From Ricinus communis (taxonomy: Eukaryota; Streptophyta; Magnoliopsida; Malpighiales; Euphorbiaceae), in the NCBI RefSeq assembly GCF_019578655.1, contig NC_063256.1, positions 29,002,342 through 29,066,341 on the forward strand: 64,000 bases of DNA, in the 5' to 3' direction. The notes under the pieces are model-generated. The model did not search any database. It worked only from the letters and a program-made list of their open reading frames with translations, and had not been told where the DNA came from. The number at the start of each line of letters is the position of its first letter. Position 1 is the first letter of the stretch. The translations under genes and the position numbers were made by a program. Of the stretch, positions 23,977 through 33,379 are shown in pieces.

Positions 23977-24229
23977 AAGGGTGATCCGAATGAGTCACGC
24001 TTAAGACTCGCAAATAAGCACTTCACATTCGACTTGGATTATACTTTCATGTTTTTAATTAGTTGTGATTGTTTCATTATTTTCATTTGACTTTATTATA
24101 GTTGCTTAAAAATAATTAGGTTAATTTTAATTTTCGGACTTATAGAATCAAGAGGACAAACTCTTCGTTTGACCATATCTACTTGTTTAATGATCTAATT
24201 ACATGCATATGTGTTAATTATAGGTATGG

Positions 24230-24550
24230 GGGCAAGGCGACTCGAGTCGGCAAAAGGCAAGCCCAGGAAAACTCCGTTTCACCACGGTTTCGTGGCCATC
24301 ACGGTACGCATCACCGTGTCAGGCCGATAAGCCTGACGAGTCAAGACCGTGTTGAAGGATAAAGAGCAATTGTCACGGTTTCCGAAGGCAGCACGGGACA
24401 CAACCCCTAGCCGTGCTGGGAAGCACGGCCGTGCCAATGCCCGTGCCAAGGAGCATCCAAAGAAGGCTAAAGGATCAAGACGGCCAGGTGAGTCCTGGCC
24501 GTCTTGTCGACAAGACCTTACCTCACCCGTGCTGAAACCGTGCCTATAAG
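24230..24550 (+). promoter_or_regulatory. Candidate internal promoter upstream of env-like ORF (element III)
   Basis: GC-rich block with dense CACGG/CCGTG motifs. It includes a perfect 13-bp inverted repeat (24476-24488 with 24494-24506, 5-nt loop) overlapping a perfect 16-bp palindrome (24501-24516). It closes with CTATAAG at 24544-24550. The organisation matches element I (2735-3180) and LTR U3 regions. I infer a possible promoter for the env-like gene; an RNA structure or packaging role is an alternative. Confidence 0.5.
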
Positions 24551-24655
24551 AATTGGAGGCCTCCGAAAATTTTGCTTCCCTTTTGTTTTTCTTAGCTCAA
24601 AGGTGTTGTTCTTATACCCCTATCTCACCCTTCTCACTTTCCTAAGCGAACTAAG

Positions 24656-25088
24656 GTAAGTCCCTTCATTTGTTGCATTATATTTTATTTTTTTTTATTA
24701 TTTTATTATTATGATTTCACTTCTATTTTAGACATATACTTTTGTTAGGACATGCTAGGATATTTTGGTGGCTCTATAGTGTAACTATATGACCTTGGTT
24801 AGGTTAATCTACATTAGTTGTTGTGTTTGTGGTGTAGTTGGTTATGAAATTAATAACTGTGGGGTTTTGGTGGAAATAAAATGTGCCTACAGCATGCAAA
24901 GCATGAATAATGTTTAGATTTAAATTGCAATTGTTGGTTCATGATAAATTGGATTGATATATATCGGTTTATTAGTTTATACAAGTTTTGGTTAGTCAAG
25001 TATAATCATTATACTTTGTTGATTCTAGGTGGATTATTTCTTTCATTAACTTGAATTTTTACAAAAAACTAATAATTCGTTGCATTAG
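24656..25088 (+). other. Candidate leader intron before env-like ORF (element III)
   Basis: AAG then GTAAGT (intron start 24656) and an AG at 25087-25088, 5 nt before the ATG at 25094. The interval is 433 bp and AT-rich, and corresponds position for position with the 482-bp interval in element I. A G-rich GGGG motif occurs inside both (24860-24864; 3503-3507). Confidence 0.5.
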
Positions 25089-25093
25089 GTGAT

Positions 25094-26635
25094 ATGACGG
25101 ACCGCGATAAATCTCGTAGAAAGCAACTGAAACGCGTCGCTACCAGCAAGCGATCGCGTGGTGAAGGAACGTCTTCCTCCACAAAGACTGTAACCAAGAC
25201 CAAAGACTTCCACCTCCACCACCACAAAGAAATAGTCCGACCTCGAAGAGCACCTGCTGTGAATCCATCCACACCTGGCCGTCATCCATTGTGGACATTC
25301 CCTAATGCAGACAATGAAAGTAGATTCCAAGTCATGAGATGGAAGCAAGTGATGGCGGGCCGTTGCATAGACTTCACATCCCTAGAGAGAGTGGGATTGG
25401 CTCAAGATGTGCACACACTGATCGAGACTCTGCCATATGCGAGATTCCTTGACATCATTGAGCCAACCTACCGTGAGCTTACGATCGAGTTCCTCAGCAC
25501 CTTCTTCCTGCAGCAACAGATCACAAACTGGCATCAGCCTGATGCAATTTATTTTAGGCTTGGGGGAAGGGAGTTCTCGATGTCGGTCCCACAATTTGGA
25601 ATGCATTTGGGATTATGGACTGAACAAGAAATCTCGGGGGAGGAGTATCAGGGTTGTCTCTACATCCATCCAATTTCATATGACGCCATGTGGGATTCAT
25701 TGGTAATGAGGCCGGAAACATACTACCCAAGCAGGTCTAAGGCATCTAGCCTACCGGACCATCTCCGCTACATTCATACCCTACTAGCTTACACCATTAC
25801 AGGCCGAGGGGACAGTTTTGGGGCAGTCACACAGACTGATGTCTTTATTCTCTGGGCTATGCAACATCGGAAGAAGCTAGACTTGGGATATTTATTGGCT
25901 CGCCAAGTCCGTTCATTTATAGTAGACGCTCAGAAGAAGATGCATTGTTGTTTCGGTCCGTATGTGACTAGGTTAGCTAAGAGACTAGATGTATTGGACG
26001 ACTGTCTGTCGGAGCTTTCAAATATTGGTGACATGACACCACTAGGGATCAGACAAATGATCAACATGCAGATGATCACGGCCACTAGACATCCACATGG
26101 TATTGAATATAGGCTCGTGAGCACAATAGTCAGGGAAGCTAGAGAGGCAGCGGCTAGAGGAGCCCAACATCCGTCGGCTGGGATTCCGGATGTTAGGATT
26201 CCTAACCCAGCTAGAGTGTTTATGCCTTCATCTGGAGCCTCATCCTCTCATTCGGTAGAGCCATCGAGCGTCCAGATCAGTGCTTTGGCCGACCGTCTAG
26301 ATCGAGTCTGCGATCTACAGCAGCAGCAGTACACTGAGTTTGTGCGGTTTCAAGAAGAAACGAAGGCACAGTTGGGCAGTTTGAACAGTACACTTCAACA
26401 ATTCCTGAGTGGTTTAGAAAGACAGGCCACCCAGACAGACTTCATAGTAGTGCAGATTCAAAAGATGCAAGAGGCTGGAGCACAAAATCAACGGCTCATT
26501 GATGATATGGAGTTCGATTTGGCGACATGCTTCACAGACCCTGATCCACCACCGCAACCTCCCTCAGCAAATTTCCCTGCCCCCCAACTTCCAGCAGATC
26601 CAACCAGTGAGGATACACCGTCAGCAGACTCCTAG
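25094..26635 (+). CDS. Env-position protein of Athila retrotransposon (ATHILA ORF-1 type), intact
   Basis: A 513-codon uninterrupted ORF downstream of integrase, in the position of env in retroviruses. Residues 1-30 are strongly basic. About 60-330 match the plant ATHILA ORF-1 family as I know it, with a Trp- and Tyr-rich segment around 150-240. About 395-475 are predicted by eye to form a coiled coil (regular Leu/Ile/Val spacing with many Gln). The last 30 residues are Pro-rich. I see no signal peptide and no clear membrane span, so a fusion-protein role is not supported; a nucleic-acid or gag-associated role is equally possible. The start is the first ATG after the candidate acceptor. It is the only intact retroelement ORF in the window. 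Confidence 0.9.
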   Translation: MTDRDKSRRKQLKRVATSKRSRGEGTSSSTKTVTKTKDFHLHHHKEIVRPRRAPAVNPSTPGRHPLWTFPNADNESRFQVMRWKQVMAGRCIDFTSLERVGLAQDVHTLIETLPYARFLDIIEPTYRELTIEFLSTFFLQQQITNWHQPDAIYFRLGGREFSMSVPQFGMHLGLWTEQEISGEEYQGCLYIHPISYDAMWDSLVMRPETYYPSRSKASSLPDHLRYIHTLLAYTITGRGDSFGAVTQTDVFILWAMQHRKKLDLGYLLARQVRSFIVDAQKKMHCCFGPYVTRLAKRLDVLDDCLSELSNIGDMTPLGIRQMINMQMITATRHPHGIEYRLVSTIVREAREAAARGAQHPSAGIPDVRIPNPARVFMPSSGASSSHSVEPSSVQISALADRLDRVCDLQQQQYTEFVRFQEETKAQLGSLNSTLQQFLSGLERQATQTDFIVVQIQKMQEAGAQNQRLIDDMEFDLATCFTDPDPPPQPPSANFPAPQLPADPTSEDTPSADS

Positions 26636-28273
26636 CGGAAAGAAAAAAATTTGTGATATTTTCCTCCATCCTTTTTCTTTATTTTTTTTTATTTTTTTCT
26701 TTTTCTTTCTTTCAATTTGTTATCTCCTTTTACTTTCTTGCTTGTAGCTTGTTTACTTTTATGTTATTTCCTTGCACTTGTTTGTTTATGTTAAGTAGAA
26801 CATTATAGTTTTTTAATTAAAAAAAAAAAAAAATTCAGCATGATCTTCCATAACCATAATGTGTGAATCATATGCTTCCTCAGTCTAAATCTCTCTAACA
26901 CTGTGGACAGTGTTATACTAAAATGTGGGGTAGGGACCTACCGATGTTGTGCCTATCTTGAGTTTTGTTTTAATTAAGTAGTTGATGACTTTTTTCTCCT
27001 TTGAATGGATTCCCTTATAGCTTTTATCGAACCTTGTTCGGAAGAAGGCAATGAATAAATCTCTCAACTACAATCCAGCCAGGTAAAACTGGTATTTTTC
27101 CTTAATTCTTCCATATTACTTTATCGTAGATATAGAACACTGTTAATATTGCTGCTTATTATTGTGATTGACTATTTAAACTTTGGGTTGAGAATTCATG
27201 CAATTTTAAATCACTCAAATGGTGAGATTTTGAGCCAATTGGTGCATCACTATTATGCTCCCTTTTCCTTCATTAGTGAGCATTTTACAGAATCTCTGTT
27301 TCTAGAACTTGCTTTACGATATCTGTTGAAATCACATGAATTGTCAATAATCGTGAGATGATTTGGGCACTTAGGATTTACACAATTTGGCCAAAAAAAA
27401 AAAAAAAAGCCTAACCCTATTTTTCCCTTAGTGAACCAATTTTGAGCCTTAGCCATTCATTTCTTGACAATAATAACAGTGACACTCATCTTATCACTTC
27501 TATTCATTTGACCATTCTTTCTACCATTGTTGCTGGAAATTATATAAGTTATGCTGCATTTTACTTTGGATCAATCTGCATTCATATATTTCACTAAGTT
27601 GCTAGATTTTTCATAGATGCTTCCTTCAATTATTGTATGTGTCAATAACCAACAACTCCTACATAAACTGTTATAATATATATACATAGTATATATATTT
27701 AAAAAAAAAAAAACAAAAAACAAAAAAAAAAACAAAAAAAAAAGTAGAAAGTATTAATTTAGTTCATTTCGAGCATCATCTTATTTTTAGAGCAACTTAG
27801 TGTTCATTTTGGTACAACACTTGATCCTTCATTACTTTCTTGCATTACTTGCTTAACTTCCAGCAACTTGTAGCCTACTTTTCATATTTATACGTACCTT
27901 ACCTTAACCCCATTACAACCTGGCTCAAGACCCTTTGATCATGAATATTGATTATTTCGTAGTAGTGGAGATTGAATCCATAAGCAAGCCTATGGTAAGC
28001 ACTTTTTCTGTATTTTTGCGTTGAGAGCTTGGCGATCTTCTTTCACCTATATACACCTGTGTGTTTTGAGTGATATCTTGTGAGGCATGATTCTCAATTT
28101 CTTAATTTAGATGGTTTATCATTTTAACTTTAGCAACTTTATTAAGTTTGCTCTTTCTCTTAAGGATTTAGTGATTTGGGGATTTTGGGAAAAATCATTA
28201 CAGAGTTTTGAAATTTATTTTGAGCTAACCTCCTGCAATGCAGTTGATTGAGTTATTTGATATCTTTTGAGGA
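26636..28273 (+). other. Element III 3' non-coding region
   Basis: Begins with a pyrimidine-rich tract (26661-26720), an A-run (26820-26832), the motif AAATGTGGGGTAGGG at 26921-26935, a long A-rich stretch (27701-27745), and ends at the G-rich tract. The same order is seen in elements I and V. Small ORFs here lack coding character. Confidence 0.7.
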
Positions 28274-28290
28274 GTGAGCATGGGGTAATT
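28274..28290 (+). promoter_or_regulatory. Polypurine-tract-like site of element III
   Basis: GTGAGCATGGGGTAATT directly precedes the 3' LTR. The purine run is short and interrupted, as in the sister elements. Confidence 0.5.
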
Positions 28291-29721
28291 TGATAAGCAT
28301 CATACTATACATGTTTTCATGCCCGATTGTTCACATTTTTATGCATGATTATCCCGTTTTATGCTAGAATCACCTGTCTTTTGTTTTCCTTTTCATTTCA
28401 GGTCATTTTCGAAGGACACCATCAGTAATCGAGGGAAATACGTGGGATTACAAAGCAAAATCCATCAAATTGGGCGAGAACAAGCACCCCGAGGGTTGAG
28501 CACGGCCTGGACTCCGGCCGTGCTGAATTATCAAGAGGCTATCCCCAATTGTGCCATTTCAAAGACGCTTCAGAAGCCACCACGGCCTCCGGCTGTGGTG
28601 GATCAAGACCGCCTTGGGCACGGCCTGTGGTGGCTCAAAGACAATAGATTCCACAGATTCAAAGACACCGGACTCCTACTGCGTCAATCAACTATATAGG
28701 CGATTTTGAATTCTAATAAAAAAGACGATTTTTGGACTCAATTCCAAGACACACACTTAATCAAATATTTCCTATACCTCAATTGTAGACTGGAGAGATC
28801 AATTTTCATCAATTGAAGGGGGATTCCACTTATTCCAACATCGAATTGAAGATCAAGACAACTTTGGGAGCATTCAAGAGGCAACTAGGGTTTGAGATTT
28901 TGAATTTGCAAATTTAGGGTTTCTCATTCGACTTGAAAGAGAAGGGTGTACATACCTTTAATTTGTTTTTCCTTATTTTGTTCTTTAATTGCTTTGACTA
29001 TGAACATGAGGCTAGATCTTTTGAATCCATTAGGGTTCACATTTGTTGATGGATTATGCTTAATTGTTAGTTTTTTATAATTGTCATTCTTGCAATCTTC
29101 TTGCTATTCAGTAATAAAAGTTTGATGCAATTAATTTGAGACGTTGGATTAATTGTTTATTAGGTTGTTTCTTGACATTGAGAAATGCTTGTTACAACTG
29201 GATTTTGAATAGTAAGGACCGGTAGTTAACACTTAGAGATGAGGTTGATTTACTCGCCGGATTAAGAACTAACAACTCTTAATAGTCTTAAATCATACTT
29301 AATGCTAATTTGTAGTAATCTGATAGGAAGAGATTCCATTAGGTTAGTGCAGGTTTAGGAATCCGGTAAGCTCGAGAGAGGAACCGGGATTCAATTTAGG
29401 ATTTAGGCACGGGTAAGCAAGATCGGCAAGCCATAAAATTCATCTTTAGAATTCCATCACTTAGGCTCCCTTTTGGATTTATTTCTCTCTTTACAATTGT
29501 CTTTTAATTGTCCATTGTTGTCCTTCATTTACTTAATTGCACTCATAACCATTAGCTGGTATGTTAGAACTTTCACACCCTATTTCAGACTAGATAACAT
29601 AGCAAGCAGTAGTAACTCTAGGTTCACCCGATCTCCAGGGATACGACCTTGATACTCACTAGTGCTAGGCTGCATCGGTAGGTTCACTGCCTTAGGTGTA
29701 GGTTGCATAAAGAAGCCATCA
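28291..29721 (+). repeat. Element III 3' LTR
   Basis: TGATAAGCATC start, CCATCA end, followed by TAGTT. Nearly identical to 16998-18428 except in the GC-rich zone (28559-28688 against 17269-17400), where the two copies are hard to align. Confidence 0.95.
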
Positions 29722-30079
29722 TAGTTCCATGTTATTATATTGGTATTTTTTTCTAAAATCTAAACCTAGTCCCTAAATCCTCCTTGATTTCGATGCTAGT
29801 GCCTTTATTTAAGCAGTAATGATTAAATGGTGTTAAAATTGGTTTTTCTTATTTTTTCTTAAAACATAAGGTGACGCCTCTAAATTAAAATGAACCTACC
29901 GTAAAATGCCAGGGCTCGGGATGATAGATCATCTCCTTGACGAGGTTGTAGTCTAAGAATGAGTGTTCTAGATTCTACATCTGGCGGCACTCGGACGACG
30001 TCTCACAACAATATATTCTCATAATATTATTAGTTTACTAATATAGCACTTATCTAAAAAGAGAAAAATAGGCACTCGC

Positions 30080-30200
30080 AGGCTTAATCTGATGGTAAGT
30101 GCATGTATCAACTTGAGCAAGGTCTCAAATTCAAATCTCCCTTCCCTTATTTGTAACTCAAAAAATAAATCTGCCATGTAAATGGTATTGTGACATGCTA
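30080..30200 (+). repeat. Possible tRNA-derived SINE fragment
   Basis: An A-box-like TAATCTGATGG (30085-30095) and a B-box-like GGTCTCAAATTCAAATC (30121-30137) are spaced about as in plant SINEs, and the wording GTGCATGTATCAACTTG between them is reminiscent of such elements. No clean tail or target duplication was found. Confidence 0.3.
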
Positions 30201-30247
30201 GTATCATGCCAGCAAATAAGTTTACCACATCAGTAAAATTGATGATA

Positions 30248-30253
<6 letters not shown>

Positions 30254-30283
<30 letters not shown>
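30254..30283. repeat. (AT)n microsatellite
   Basis: About 15 uninterrupted AT units. Confidence 0.9.
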
Positions 30284-30286
<3 letters not shown>

Positions 30287-31160
30287 ATCTAATAAATTAC
30301 ATAACGAATTTATTTAAAAAAATACTAAGGTTTTAACGTTGAAAAATATTAAAACTATAAACATTTGTTTATATTTTTTTCACTTTGCTAGAGTATTATT
30401 GTAGCACTCTACTATTATAAGTATTTTTAAATTATAGACAATCAATAAATATCATTTTAAATAATTTTTTAGTTTTATATGTTATTTTACTAACTTAAAT
30501 TGGCAATGATTCTATATATAACTTTTAATATTTATGCACATCAAAATTTTATAAGTAAATCTTATATTTGTCAAGTACAATTTATTAAATTCTAAATAAA
30601 TAAAAATATTAATCAAAAAAAGTATTTAGTTACCAATAACTAAATATTATATAAGTGACTAATTTAGTATTCAATTATATTAAAAATTATTAAAATTAAA
30701 ATAGTATTTATTCTTATAATTTTATATGGTACCGTATACCTATAATATATTAGAATAATATTTTTTTTAAGAAAGCATTACTTAATTATTTTAAACAAGT
30801 TTCTCACTCGTAAAAAAATATTAGGAAAAGTTTTATGAGGAAAAAAATAGACATGTTACTGGTTAGTAAGGTAAATTATATTCTGGATCTGGGTACACTA
30901 TTTATTATGTACCCAGTGTCCAAAATACAGCCGTTTCATTTAAATGAAGAAGCTGAATTTTAAAACACACGTGTGAGGGAGTTTCAATTCAAATATAACA
31001 CCCTACCTATTATTGCCGATTTAAAATAAAATTGTAAGCTTTCTTCAGGAGTTTGGTTTGATTTTGTTTGTTCCATTCTCCATTCTCCATCATTTAAAGC
31101 TTCAAATTAGATTCTACAAGCTGTTGTTTTTCGTTTTTCTCTTGTTCTCTACTGCATAAT

Positions 31161-33210
31161 TGTCACGACCCACTTTGGGGGCCCGTGACCGGCACTAGGG
31201 AATGGGTAGGCTTAAGGCCACCGAAACCCGTAGTAAGCCTTACCAACCCGCAAATCCATATATACAATTAACCAAATATAAAGTAGTCATAATTGTCTTG
31301 CATAATACATCATCATACTACCAACAGGAGTCAGAATAGTTATATAAATTTTAAAATTTCCTACTGCGGATACTCTAGAGTAAAAATGACAAGTATATAA
31401 GTACAAGATAATTACAAAAGTCCAAGAAGAAGAAGTCTGACCGCCGAATGCGATGGCGAAGGTCTTTAATTATCACCAAAATTACAATCGAGACATCGGT
31501 CTAGAGTGAGATAAAATCAAATAATCTAGAGACTATTGCAGTCTTCACAGGAAATATTAATTATTCGAGTCCATATATCAAACCCTAAACATAAACAGAA
31601 ATCATGATGTCATCATACCATAATGAAATAAATAAATAAATAAATAATATCTTTGTTTCTTTTCTTTTCGGGGACGAGTGGCTCAGGTAGAACCCTAAAC
31701 CCCAAATTCTAGTAGCCTTTCGGCTCTCTTAATCCAGTCGGCCAGAGCAAGCTCGATCGTGGTCCTTACTTCCACCGAACACTTGAATTCCAAATAAGCT
31801 ACCAGAGAGCATTGCTCGATCGGGGACCTTAACTCCCAGAATCAATCGAACTCAGCCCAGAGCAAGCTCAATCGGAAGTGCATAAATTCATAATAACCTT
31901 ATATCCATGATCATTACCGGCAGACGTCCCGATGTAACCCATCAAAGGCATGTTCTACAAGCCACATTTCCCAATTCGCAATCATCACATATAACAAATA
32001 TTATTATCTGATGAACTCAACCAACACATATCGAAATAAAGATTAAAGATTTAAGGTAAAACAACGTGAAATTTGTGAGGGAAAATAATAACGTTTATCT
32101 TATTATAACATACTAATAATAATATTTATATTACTTCAAATATTAATAATCAAGTGAAATCATTTATTTTGCGATACTAATAATCATATTATGCATGAAC
32201 TTTCAAAATAGCATATTAAATCAGACTTAGCAATAGTGCAATGATTAAATGACTTTAACTCATCGATCTAACGTTGCTCAGCTCCTACGCCTCGGGTGGA
32301 GTCAAGTGAAGGCTGAATTATCTAATAACAAAAGACATACAATTAATAGACATTCGAAATTTTTCCTAAACTTAGACCCTAAGGTCGACCGCCTAGAATT
32401 AAATTGGACTCGAGGATTAAAATTTGATGTGAACCTCCCTAAATTACGGATATTTACCCCCCGTAAACGGGTCCAGGACCTGCCAAAAATATATCGGACA
32501 TGCTGGAATTTAATAACAGGAGCCGCCACAAGAATCGCACTAATATTTTCCGACTCCAAAACACCACAACCCAAACAATTTAATTTGATTTATTTTTTAA
32601 ACTACCCAACACAGGCAATTAATAGCCACAATAACTTTCTAATATTATAACAAAATTTTTCGGAGTCTAATAAAATTATACCGAGTTAAAAATTAAAATA
32701 TTCAAGCGTCCAGGAAAACACTGGGGTCCGGTTTACCCGCCAACAAAGGTTTGAATTCAACTGAAGCGCCTACGCTCAAGTTCTTGGGAGTCCGGAGTAC
32801 AAGAGTTTTGGCCGGGAAAGTGGGCGGCGGATCGGGCCGGAAAGTCGCTGCTCACGCGACACTTTTCAAGGCTCTGCCGGCAAGGATTTTCCGACGGAGG
32901 AGGGTTGCTTCCGGGGTTTTTGGGGATGGGGAGTCCGATTCAGCGTCGGTTTATGGAAAGGACGCCAGGAGGCCGAATCGACGATGGCGGCCTCTTCGTC
33001 CTTAAATCGATTGTCGCGCGGAAAGGAAGGAGGAGGGAAGGCGTTCTTGAACGGGCGCACGTGGGCTGCGGGAGAAGGCAATGACGGGGAGAGGAGAAGG
33101 AAGGAGGAAGGAAAAGGAGGAGGGGAGGGAAAAGGAGAGTTTTTTTTTTTTTTTTAAATATATATATATATATATATATTATTATTATTATTACAACTAA
33201 GGGTGTTACA
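31161..33210 (-). mobile_element. Solo LTR, chromovirus (Tekay/Del-like) type, TSD ATAAT
   Basis: A 2050-bp unit with TGTCACGACCC at the left and GGGTGTTACA at the right, flanked by perfect ATAAT duplications (31156-31160, 33211-33215). On the minus strand it starts TGTAACACCC and ends GGGTCGTGACA, the wording common in plant Tekay-type LTRs, hence the strand call. The GC-rich, purine-rich stretch at 32800-33135 lies near its minus-strand start. ORFs inside are probably chance. Confidence 0.88.
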
Positions 33211-33379
33211 ATAATATTGTTCTTATTTTTTCTCTTTCTTTTTTTTGTTCTCATACATAGATTATGCATATTCACATATTTTGAAAACTAATTTTTGATG
33301 AGTGAGAATTCTTTATTTTTTTCTTCATTCTTGAGATATTCAAATCAGATTCTACAAACTTTAATCCTTTCTTTTGAAA

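Larger units (their letters stand above)
16998..29721 (+). mobile_element. Element III: complete Athila-type retrotransposon, TSD TAGTT
   Basis: A 12,724-bp element bounded by two LTRs of equal length (1431 bp) and by perfect TAGTT duplications (16993-16997, 29722-29726). Order: LTR, primer site, gag, protease, reverse transcriptase-RNase H, integrase, GC-rich spacer, env-like ORF, non-coding tail, G-rich tract, LTR. Outside one GC-rich zone the LTRs differ at only about two dozen places by eye, many of them single-base indels, which indicates a recent insertion. Despite this, gag-pol is broken by many indels while the env-like ORF is open. Either sequence errors or selective decay could explain the contrast. 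Confidence 0.95.
29727..31155. other. AT-rich intergenic DNA
   Basis: No coding ORF. It holds a possible SINE fragment (about 30080-30200), an (AT)n microsatellite, and around 30880-30935 a short inverted arrangement of GGGTACAC and GTACCC that might belong to a DNA transposon end. The sequence continues beyond the solo LTR at 31161-33210. Confidence 0.5.

Noticed and set aside
25094..26635. Calling the env-like ORF a true viral envelope protein
   Set aside because: No signal peptide, membrane span or furin-like site is visible; only position and ATHILA ORF-1 similarity support the name.
30080..30200. A tRNA gene
   Set aside because: Only loose A- and B-box resemblance; no cloverleaf or acceptor stem can be drawn.
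32751..33275. ORFs on both strands in the GC-rich part of the solo LTR 31161-33210
   Set aside because: They lie inside an LTR, include low-complexity Lys/Arg and Leu/Phe runs, and have no counterpart.
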